DNA of 64,000 bases from Corydoras sp. C115 (lineage: Eukaryota > Chordata > Actinopteri > Siluriformes > Callichthyidae), in assembly GCA_019802505.1 (NCBI GenBank), contig JAFMOC010000002.1:5812501-5876500 (forward strand), read 5' to 3'. The translations under genes and the position numbers were made by a program. Below, one piece after another: positions 13,401 to 25,400 of this stretch (positions are counted from its first letter, which is position 1; every line of letters begins with the position of its first letter). The notes under the pieces are model-generated. The model ran no database searches, was not told where the DNA came from, and was given only the letters and a program-made list of their open reading frames with translations.

Positions 13401-16400
13401 TCAAGTCAAATTACACACAAGAGCAGAACTTTTAAGGTAAATGTTTTAAAAGGGATAAAGGGGAGGAAGCACAGAAAGTGAATCAAAGAATTTTTTTTTT
13501 TAACATTTTGAAAGCATTACAAAGGCCTAAACAATTTGTTAATTTTTAAAATATTAACAGATTAATTCACTATTCACTGTTAACACCAGCTTTTGTATAG
13601 TTATATAATATGCAAGTAATATTAATATAATTAATTTAGAAATTGTTTTGCTTCTCATATATGGTTTCTTCTGCTACTACAACCTTGATTCACCTTATTT
13701 GGAATAGATGTAATGAGGGAAACATGCTACAGCCATCCCACAAAAAATTTCCATCATAGTTGAAAATTGTTTAATGCTGGTACATGGTCCAATTATCTTT
13801 ACAGACCCTTGTTTAGATGGTTCGATAATGGAGTTTGCATGGTTTCTAATTCCACAGTGTCTTATAACCAACATTGCAATTTATAACAAATATACTTTGC
13901 ATGGATAGTAATGTGTAGGAAAAATTAAAAGTATCTCCCCCTAAGATGTGCAAACGCACAAAGCGAAACTTTAGCTGCGGTGCATACTTTAATAACTGAA
14001 AAATGCTCATTCTTGGCCAAGTCTTGGATTTGATGACTAGTTATACAGATCAGTATAAAAATTTGACCTTTACTGAAACTTTTATTTTTGATTAAAATAG
14101 TTATTTCATATATACTGTATTATCTCATTTATACATGCAAGACTAATAATACAAGCCAAAAGTGGGCTACTGTACTGTACTGTAAGTGGTGATGGCCGGA
14201 TTCAATGTATCCTCTCTACCTGGTGCTCTTTTCTGGGTCTTGACCCCTCTGGGTCTCCAAGGGCACCTCATCCATGTCTGATGGGCATGAGGAAAGAAGA
14301 GGAGGCGAGGAGAGACAAAATGGCGAAAGAGACTCTTCACTGGGTGAGGTAGAGGCTGAAGAAGTGACAGATGAACTCCTGGAAGTAATAGCGCCTAAAG
14401 ACCTGGCGGAGGCCCAGGAAGACAGAATACAGTTGCCAGAATCAGGAGTAACACGGGTAGCAGACACTGGCTCTCTACAGATGACCATGGTTCCAGAACA
14501 GCCCCTGGTGTTTTCCTGTGCTTTTGGATCAGCAGCGCTGGGGATGAGGTTGACCATGCATTTAAAGGGCAAACACAAGCTAGAAGCCTCCTCTTTCATC
14601 ACTACAGTTGGCGCCATCCAGCTATAAGATGACAGGACAGCTTAGCAGAGGGTAAGGCAAGAGGATATGGCACTATGAAAAAAGTGTGTTAGGCCAATCA
14701 CTGGATGTTAGTGAGTTTTGGGAGAAAACAGCACAAAAGCAAAACTGACACTGAACTCTATTTGCCAATTCTACAGCACTGGCCTGGAGTACCTGGCAGA
14801 TCTCTGAACCGAGAACTCTTTTTTCTGTGGTTCCTCATCTTCCTCCTCCTCCTCCTCCTCCTCCTCCACTCTGTAGTGAAAGGAAGGGATTGAGGGATGG
14901 ATGGAGGTATAAGAAAATGGAAAAAAGATTGGGAAGTAATGAAGACAAGAAAGATTGCACACGGATAATGTGATGATGGACATCACAACGTACTGACAGT
15001 AGACAAAACAAAGAAAATGGCAGCACAGACAAGAGAGACACAACACTTAGTTAGTTCAGCAGAGACCTACAAAGCTCAAGTGTTTCCACTCTTAAAGTTT
15101 ACCCATCAGACCCTGAGTTTAATACAATGAACATTATCTGTTGATATTATTGACTTTTCTACACATTTCAAATAAAACCCAAATTATTAAATGTATTACA
15201 AACCTACACAGAACTTGTTATATAGTTTAATGGCTAATTATTAATATAACTGGAATTATGGAATAATTTAATATACACTGGAAACCTACTGCAACTGCAA
15301 ATTTTATATATCTAATTATACTAGATATCATTTTGGTTAAGAAAATAAGCCAATGACAGGGCCCGTTCATTTTCTTATCATTTCAGTTAGCATTTTGGTG
15401 TTTTATGTCATAGCAGCAGCATTATGGTGAGGTATATCAGAGCGAATTAACCAGATAAAACAATTTTTATCTTCATGTCATGCACATATTTGCATTTTCC
15501 ACTTACACCACTTGTTGCAATAGACAAACCTTGTTGATGTGATGTGTTTTTAATTTTCCACTCATCCTTCCCGCCACTGTTTCTCAGGAAGGAGGTACTG
15601 TAACATGACATCCATTGCTACAGGGTATTTTTGGCAGCGTTCCTCCTTTGGATGCATCTGAAGCCAATTATTGTTCCCAAAGCAAAACTTTTAATGTGTT
15701 TTAAGTGTGTGAGCAGAAATACTGGGACACTGTATTGCTATATTATCTTGAGGTGCTGACTGTAGGTGGAAACAAGGGGAAATCAAATGCATTTGCTCCC
15801 CACTGGCTTTAACACCACAGATTTTGCCTTCTAAGTTGTGCTTTTACTGAGTTCTTCCTAGCATTTTTGCATGGTGGGTGCAGCACTGTCAGGGCTGAAT
15901 CATTATGCACTCTTTTAGCCCATTGTTTCTTTTAATTTATTTCAGAAATAAAAGAGGTAAACCTCTGGGAGTCCATGTGGTAGTAAGAGAAGAGCCACCT
16001 AAAGTATGGATGGGTTATATGAGGTTGGGTCATGTGTGCATCCAAGTTATCATTTATGCATTAATGCATGGTATGAAGGATGTGCATATGTTCACAGGTA
16101 TTTTTAAAAAAAAAATTATTATGTTTATTTTAATACATTTCAAAAGCTATTATTTGTCTTGTGGTTTTCTGTCTTGTGCTTGTGCCTGTCTTGTGCCTGG
16201 TATGCCCACACTTACCACCAGGCCATGCCCTGGGACAATGATAACAAAGTTTCATATAACACCACTCCCTAAACATTGAAATGAAGGAGACTGAATTCTC
16301 ATCAAGACTGTCAACTTTGCATTACTTCAAACTAACACATTTCAGAACAAATGCAAAACCTACAAGGTTTAGTTTCATGGACCCAAAAAAAACAATGTGA

Positions 16401-19400
16401 ATTAAAAATCTAGTACTTGACTTTTGAAACAGCAATTCTCTGTAAGTAATTTTAACATTCAGATAAATCCTATAAAAGTATCTATTTCTCAGCAAACATA
16501 GAAACAGATATTTCTCAACAGCATCTCAATCACTGTCATTTTATTTAAGTTTTAAAATGCTTCTCGCTTATTTAAGCAACTGAAGTTGATTGAAAGATAC
16601 AGGTAAAATTCAAAACCCACCCGTAAATCACTTACCAATGGTTAGAGCACATTACACAAGCACTAACACGATGGAAAGCTACTCAGTCCCAGAGTGTACT
16701 GATTTAAAACTTAAATTTCTCTCACTGGACTGGTATTTATTACTAATATGGAAAACACAACACTTCTAAGGTCCAATATCCAATTTCCTGTGGTTGGCCA
16801 ACTAACAGATGTTAGCTTCAAATAATGACAAAGTAAGACAGATTTAGCCATTTGCCAACAGAACTCCAAAAATGAACAAAAATTCCATCCTTCACAACAG
16901 ATCCAGTCATTAATAATTAAGGTTGTGCATCTGTGTGACTTATTTAGCATTAATAATGTAATTATGGAAGGGGTATTCAGATGGAAAGAAAAAACAGAGA
17001 TGGATATGGAAAGCTTTTGCAGCAGTTGTGATGTGTTAAATATATCCTTTGTTTCAGAAAGTTTTACTTTTTTATTTCGTTAAAGACAAATGAGCCAGTC
17101 CAACGTTGAAGACATGGTGTAGCAGTAAGCAATTCCACACTCCTCAGACTAGACACAAAACACACAGCTGTTATATGTAAGCTTACTGTTACTGGCTAGT
17201 CTTGCCAAGTGTTTTTTTCTTTTTTGTTTTTTAGAAACAAAATCTATAACAGGCATCCCATCTTACTTGTTGGGTACTAATTCTAATTAAGTAGTTACAA
17301 CCATTGCTGAGTTGGTTAAAACATGTTTCTAAGTTTATGATGACATTAAAGTCATTTTTATATTTACAAATTCAGGTCCACAACAGGCAAACTGGCCTTT
17401 CTTGAGTGTCTTGACATCAACCTCAAAGATCCTTGAAATAGACATGAAGTGTAAGTTAACCATTCACTATATGATCTCACAAATGGCCTTTTTTGAAAAT
17501 GAAGGACATTAAGGTACAAAAGTTTATAGTCATAGTGTTTCAAATACTTTTGGCTTTTTTTTTTTTTTTTTTTTTTTTTACTAAAGTTAGGAATAAACTT
17601 CAAACATACTACTGTGTTCTCTCTTTTTCTTTCTTTTTGGTTTAACAAAGTCAGTTCCTACAGTTGTCAGTTTAAAGTGCTGTTAATGTAGTATAAAATT
17701 GAGTAGTAAACAGTGAGGTCTTTCAATGCCTCAGCTGAAAAATTCTCCACCATCCATCCCAGAAAGTCCTTATATTATACTGAGCAGCAGGTATCCGCTT
17801 GGATGCTACATTTCAGCAGTGGAAACACTTTTGTCCATCTTTGTCGAAGTTTATATTAAAGTAAACACTGATTTACACTTATGCATAAGCCTTCAGCAGA
17901 GTCTGCACTTCAACCTGTGCAATCATTTTACATCCCCTGCAGGCTGTTATAATTGCCTGTTTAAATGTCTGTTTCGCTCTGCACTTAACCTTTCCTTGAT
18001 TTGTCCCACAACTGTATTCTAGTATATTCTGAGACTCTCAGAAGTACTTTCAGAAGTACTCAGAACACAGAAGTAGAATCCAGTAGCCTATGCAGTATTT
18101 GAGAAACATTAGCAGACCAAAAACATATAGTCTTTACAGTAACTTTTCCAGTACGGCATTGGTCCAAGCTCTTTTCATAAAAAATGCAGTTTACCCTACA
18201 AAGCATGCAATACTAAACACATCCAATTTACATTACCCATAAAGCCAAAATGATAATGGGCAGCCAAAGTCTTTGTAGTCTGCTTCAAACAAAACACGAT
18301 ACATTTTCAAGTAGGTGCATGTTGAATTAATGATGCTGTGCCTATACTGTAGATTTGACACTGATGTAAACCTGGCTTGGAGGTTATATTAGAAGGACAC
18401 TGTGGCTTGTCCAACTGTAAAGTCTGGTTTTTGAAAAGCATTTGATAAGTAACAGTAACGCAGGCTGTAAGCAACTCAGTAATTGCGTACTTACGGAACT
18501 ACATGGACACCAAGGTAGTTACAAATTACTTTTTTTGTGTTGACCAGATTCTAGAGATGTGAATGTACATATTCTGTCAATTATAGATGTTTGGGACTCA
18601 ACCACTAGGCAGTAAATGCAATAATAATTCTACAAAGAAAATGTAGCAGGGGTAATATTGAGTGACAAATAAAAATAGTTACAACACGGTTCAGTATAGG
18701 GGAGTAGCACAGCACTAAAAACTCCACATAGCACTTATCTTTGTATTTCAGACTTCCTGCTTATGTTTTGTGTGTAGTTTCCAACTTGTTCCTTAATATG
18801 TGTGCGATAAATTTAAATGTCACTCTGCTGTTCAATTCTATTCAATTTTTAATAACACCCTTGTCAAATATTACCTGACACTCCAGATATTTGGCTTTTT
18901 TTCCTAATAAATTAGGCACAAAACATTTCTTAAATTTTTAACATTTAACAATTAAATCATTAGCATCACTCTTATGAATTCATTCTATATTATCTAAGGC
19001 ACACAAGGATTTGGGCATATTGAAGCCTATTACATTGGGATGCAAAACCCTCTGGATGTGTCGCTAACAGGGTAGAACCACCGGTGAATGTTTTCACAAC
19101 TAGGGCAAGTTGGCATTTCTAACTAACCCGACTTCCATGTCCGACGGGACTAAGGAAGAAAACACCTAGGGGAACAGGTAACAATTGCAACATAAGTAAT
19201 GTAATATTTTAAAATAGTTAAATTTTATAAATATTGTGTAAAGCAGAAGCCAGTATACCAGACAAAACTAGATTGGGACACCTGCACATAACATCTATAT
19301 GACATCTGCCCCTGTATAACAATTTCTTTGCACAAGATTTTTGTGCTCATTAACCCAGAAGAGATTGGTGCAATCTTTTTTCAGTTTCACAGCATATCAC

Positions 19401-22400
19401 AGTCAACCACAGTCAACCATGTTGATCCAATCCAAAATGCACATCTCAGAGTTTTAAATATTTACTGTAATCTGTAAATCTGTAGCAGTGGTAAAATGAA
19501 ATATATTGATTAAGAGATGTGTCCCAATGCTTCTGTCCATATGTATATGTCGTTTAATAATTGATTCATGTTCCTTTTGCATTAAAATACACAACTAGCA
19601 TACATGTGTTTTGTAAAATAAATGGTATAACAAACCTTATAACAAAGAAATTATGAAACTCTGGATAACTCTCTCACCTTTCTGTGACATCTTCAACCTG
19701 TTGGCCATTGAAAGGCAGAAAGTTGGGGGAATGGCTGTGACAGGGTGAGGCAGGTGCAGAAGCGTGACCTTTGCCATTTTGTAAGGAGTGTCTTCGACTT
19801 CGTCTGCGTTCTAGACCATGCCTCTCAAGTGTACCACCTACACTTGCTCGACGTCGATCTTTGCGGCCCACAGAAGGTGGTGGTATTTCTTCATCACCAT
19901 CTTCATGCCGAAGAGTCATCTGAGTGACATAATTCACATTAAAAATTGCACCAACACTGGATGAAATCAGACCAGTGAAAACACAAATCTTCCATTGGAT
20001 TGGAACAGCGGTGTAATTAAGAATAAAGTTATTCACAATGTATTGTGGGGCATTGTTACCCAATAACAAAGAAGATATAGGTTATATACAGTACCAGTCA
20101 AAAGTTTGGACACATTGCCTTCTTACTCAATTGTCTATTTTCTCCATTTACTCTATAGATGGACTTTGTAGATTTGCAATTTCAGACTGTAGAATATTTG
20201 TTTTTTGTAGTTAGTATATTGTCAGTTCTGCAGTAAAACTGATGTGGTGAGGGGGTTTTAGTGCAGCAGTGCTGCTGTAGTTTAATTTAAACAACTCAGT
20301 GACACTGCTGCAATTAGAATAATGTCTGCTATGTGGTGCCACTATTGGGGTCCTGACCATTAGAGAACAGACTAACACAGTATGTATTATAGTCCACAAA
20401 CAAAAGTACAAAGTCCCTCTTTATGGCAAATGGAAATGATTACGTGGACAAAAAGTGGAGTATCTAAACTTTTAAATAGTACTTTATTTAAATAGTCTGT
20501 TTTACTGATGCTTTTGGCAACAAACTTAATCCAACAGGTAAATATGTTTATGATTTAAACATGACTAAAATACATTTCAGAGGTAAGTACTATGCTTAAA
20601 ACAAAATTCAAGACTAGACAAAATACCAAATTACTTTAATATGACTCTAATTATTAAAATGTCAATATTGCTTGTTACACAACTTACTTGGTTTTAAGAG
20701 CAAACAAACAATGAGCATATTATCAAATTATATTGACTGAATGAGACAAAATATCCTAAAAAAATCCAAGAATACCAAGAAATTAAATAAAAAAAATTGC
20801 TACTTTAATATTGAGGGGCTGGGTTGAGAGTTTTTGCTCTGAAGAAATTATTTCTTATTTATATTTGATGTTAAATATGTTTTAATTAAGATTGAAAGTG
20901 TTTATAGAATCAACTGCTGCCTAAGCACACTACAAATTTGCCTACCTCATAGATGTTGAATTGCTCCAGCAGATCCAAATCTGTACCCTTTCTGTTAAGG
21001 TGCCTTTGCACAATGGCCTCAATGCTCTGTTCTTCCAAATAGTCCACAACATCATAAAATGAGTCTTGGTCTGGAAGGCCGGCAAGTGTCTGAAAAAGAG
21101 GTACATAAGGACTGCTGTGTTTTTTAAATTCATTTTAATCAGTGAAAATGGAAGTGGAATCTTTACCTTGTTGATGAGAGTCATGACATAAACTAACAAC
21201 TCTGTGTCCACTCCATCTTTCTCATCCAAGATTTCCATGGCTTTAGACCAAGGCTTACAACCTGTGGACAGAGATAAATCAAATCCTTTAACTCCCTAAA
21301 ACCAACCGAAAACAGTAATACCATTGACAAAAAACGAATCATGTTTATGTTTATAAAGCCAAGATTCTTAATTCACATGCCATATTACAAAACATTTCTT
21401 AACATTCAAACATAGTAATATCATCCATTCATCCATTATCTTCCGCTTTATCCTCTACTAGGATCGCAGGGTGGTTCCACATGATTATCCAGGAGAGAAC
21501 ACTTTTGGCACAGGGCAGATAAACCAAGGACAGGGCACCATTCTATCGCTGGGAACACACTCACTCATACAGACAGACACACACACACACACACTCTATA
21601 TGGGGCAATTTGGTGAATTCAATTGACCTTCATCCATATTTTTGGGAATTTGGGTATTACAGTAAAATACCAACTTGCAGAGTCACAATGTAATACATCA
21701 AACTTATACATTACATTTAATTTATTCATTTAGCAGACTCTTTTACAAAATGCAATTTACAAATGAAAGAACAGCACAAGTCAGTAGTTAAGGAGAAACC
21801 CGCTACAGTGTAGACTTGATCATTATCCAATCTGTCTTTTTTCTTAAACTTTAACTTATACCCCATAATATTAACACGTTTTAGATTCAGTAAGCCTAAG
21901 CTGACAAAATAATCTTTTAAATATATTTGAGAATCTCATAATATATAAAAAAACCTTATTGTTGTGTCTTATATGTGTGTGTTTCTGTGTGTGTGTGTAT
22001 GCGTGTGTATGTTTTACTGTTTTACCTTGTTTTTCATCGACAGTGTTGACAGCCTGGATGAGTAGTGCAGCATTTGATTCTGTGTACTCCACAAACACCA
22101 GCAAAAGCTTTAGGGCAGTCTTAACCACTAGACGAAACTACACAAACACACACACACACCCACGCGCATACACACACACACAAGAGGAAACCTATTACTG
22201 TAATCTTACAGACACATGCACATTCTGCCATCCTCTACAATGAATTTCCCTGTAATATCTTGGGACAGAGTGATGTCATGGCCACTAATGAATCTCTTAT
22301 GAGCTCTTATTTATGTCAGTGTGGCCATGAGTCTTTAAATTTCCACAATTTGTTTCTAATTGTGCTCTTTGAAAGGAAGTAATAACCGCACAGTTACAGG

Positions 22401-25400
22401 TAGAACAAAGGAATACCTCCAACACCTATTGATGCTGAATAACAGACTCTATATGATTGCTTTAACAGAAATGTCAATGGCGGTTTTCATAAGTGGCACA
22501 GGAACAGCTCTGTCAGTTATGATGGGAAGTCCAGAGGACAGTGTAGCAGGTAATTTATAAAACTGTCAGCTGTAAAGCCTGCTTTAAAAAAAAACAAAAA
22601 AAAAAGCACAGCACGGGAAAACTTGTGTCCAACAACAACATGCACACATTCTCAGAAGCACAAGAGTAAGCCATTAAAGGAAAAAGAAGAACAAACTGAG
22701 AAAGATAAATGAGATGAAAAAAATGACACTTTATCTAATGTGTGTGGAAAGAGAGAGCAAGGCAAAAAGAGAAATCAAAAGAAAGTAAAACAGAGAGAAA
22801 AAGTAAATTATAGACAGAATGTAAAGAGTGACAGAATGTAAATTATAAAGTAATTTAGGGAGCTCATAAGAAAGACAGAAAAGACAGAAAAGTAAAAAAA
22901 AAAAAAAGAAAGAAAGCGAAAGAAAGGGAGTGAGAGAAAGACAGAGAGACAGGGAGAGAAAGAAAGTGAGACAGCTTGGGAAAGAATGACCCAAACAGAA
23001 AAAAGACAAAGGACAGGCAGTAATAGACAGACAAATGATAGAGAGACAAAGACAGAATGAGAAACAGTACAAAGAGAGAGAGAGAGAGACAGAGACAGAA
23101 AATTTTGCATTTTTGCAAATTTTAATTTTGCATTTAATTAAATCCCTTTAGATAAAGGTGTAGATCTCAGGCTTGGCGGTGTTGGGTTGGTGATCTGAGA
23201 TCAGTCATCATTCGTAGAGGGTGTGGCACTGAAATATTGCTTTTACAGGGAGCCCTTCCAACTAAGTAGAGTCTGCAGGATCTGCCCCTTTTAGTAATGC
23301 AGTTTTAGTCAGTTATGCCGGAGTTACATGGTGCACTGGGTCAATCAAACTCTGGTTATTACTGAAATGCTGTGCTTTTCTTGTTCGTTTTTTTTGAGGT
23401 GTTGCCAATTTCCTGGAGGTGTCAGCTCTTTATACATGGCTCTGCCAAAGCACTGTGGCTATGACAATTACTGGATGGAACCTGGATTTTTAATGGACTG
23501 TTTATTGGACTTTTATTGGCAGTCCTGTAGGATGCCCTCAATGGACTTTTATAATTTTCTAATTGTTAGAGTTTTTCTAAATGCTAAATACGGACGCACG
23601 GTGGCTTAGTGGTTAGCACGTTCGCCTCTCAGTGCTAGGGATTCCTGGTTCGAATCCCAATCTGGGTGGAGTTTCCATGTTCTCCCCGTGTCAGCACGGG
23701 TTTCCTCCGGGTTTCCTCCCACAGTCCAAAAACATGGATCAAGATCAATTGATTTCTCCAAATTGCCCCATATAGTGTATGTTTGTGTGAGTGAATGAGT
23801 GAGTGTGCCCAGCGATAGATTGGCACCCTGTCCTGGGTGTATCTGCCCAGCGCCCGAAACGTTCTCCCCTGGATGGGCATGGGGAACTCCACCACGACCC
23901 TAATAGAGGATAAAGCAGAAGATAATGGATTGATGGATAAATATGGACACCTGATCACCACACAATCTGTACATGGCTGTTCTATGCTGTTTATGCTTCC
24001 CGGCCCCTCAAGGAGGATGAGTCCCCCACTGTGCCTTGGTCCTCCCAAGGTTCATTCATTCATTATCTTCCGCTTTATCCTATATTAGGGTCGCGGTGGG
24101 GTTCCCCATAGAACGTCTCGGGCGCTGGGCAGATACACCCAGGACAGGGCGCCAATCCATCGCTGGGCACACACTCACTCACACACACACACACACACAC
24201 ACTCTATATGGGGCAATTTGGAGAATTCAATTGACTTGATCCATGTTTTTGGACTGTGGGAGGAAACCGGAGAACCGGAGGAAACCCACGCAGACACGGG
24301 GAGAACATGGAAACTCCACCCAGATGGGGATTCGAACCGGGAATCCCTAGCGCTGAGAGGCCAACGTGCTAACCACTAAGTAACCATGCCACCGTCCCAC
24401 AATATATTAAGTAAGAACATAAACGCATCCATACATTATCCATCAATCCATTATCTTCTGCTTTATCCTCTATTAGGGTCACGGGGGGGTTTCCCATGCC
24501 CTTCCATGACAGAATGTCTCGGGCGCTGGGCAAATACACCCAGGACAGGGCGCCAATCTATCCCTGGGCACACTCCTTCACTCACCACTAAGCCACCGTG
24601 CCGCAGGGCCTCCCAAGGTTTCTTCCTCAAAATATCAACATAACAGGGAGTTTTTTCTTGCCACTGTCGCTTCGGCTTTAAAGGCTTATAACACTGTAAA
24701 AGTGGTTTGTGACAATGCACTATTGTAGAAGGCGCTCTATAAATAAATTACTTGAACTTGAAAAGGAGAGACAGAGACCGACAGAGAGGAACAGAAAAAA
24801 ACACAGATAGATAAAGAGATTACAGAAATTGAGACTATGGTCTGTGTTTAATAACAGGAGTTTGGCTCTGTCTTGATCAGAACCATCCTGCATTCCAACA
24901 CATGCAACTCTTCTCCTGCAGCCAGAGAGGATACATGAGGAATCCACATGAGTGAGCATGAACAACTTCAATATCCAATAGCATTATACAATACTGCTTC
25001 ATTTATTTAACTGGTGTGACATTCATTTGGGCTTAAATATAATATGTAAGAATGAGTGCTTTACGTTTGTAGTTATGTCTAAATATGCTAATAAAACCGG
25101 TATCCTTTCCCTGTAAACAAAGTTTTTAGAACTTTACTTAATGCCTCATGAAAAATTTTAAACACTGTTTGCAAGTCAGGTTTTCTACAACCAACATTAG
25201 TCACCCTCTGCTTTCGTGTGTGTTTATTTAAGATTAGTTTATTTATACAACACTTTCTACAATACTGAATTTTCTCAAAGCAGCTTTGTAAATTTCATTG
25301 CCCAAAGCTCCAAACAGCATGCAGAAGCAACAACTGAAAAAAACAGCTTCTTTATTTTTATATAAGAAGGAAGGACCAAGTGTGTACACACACATACTGA

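Larger units (their letters stand above)
21262..22025 (-). other. fhod3 intron W4-W5
   Basis: 764-nt intron almost filled by a 5'-truncated SINE (21423-21655), an L2-type tail (21706-21815) and a GT repeat (about 21970-22010). Confidence 0.85.
23395..24770 (+). mobile_element. Older retroelement-like repeat interrupted by two SINE insertions
   Basis: Removing the SINEs at 23595-23938 and 24053-24608 joins one continuous unit: GAGGTGTTGCCAATTTCCTG ... CAATGGACTTTTATAATTTT ... CGGCCCCTCAAGGAGGATGA ... CCTCCCAAGGTTTCTTCCTC ... GCCACTGTCGCTTCGGCTTT, ending with a LINE-like 3' motif, GCTCTATAAATAAATTACTT. I recognise it as a widespread fish repeat but not its class. A reverse copy of the tail lies at about 25225-25330. 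Confidence 0.65.

Noticed and set aside
14274..14627. 117-codon plus-strand open frame
   Set aside because: Antisense to exon W9 and no recognisable protein; W9 has the right phase and splice sites.
22731..23118. Three overlapping Leu/Ser/Phe-rich minus-strand frames
   Set aside because: Products of the purine-rich low-complexity tract; no protein character.
23635..24720. Several open frames with the phrase [16 protein letters not shown] or similar
   Set aside because: Translations of the SINE body, repeated at every SINE copy; not proteins.
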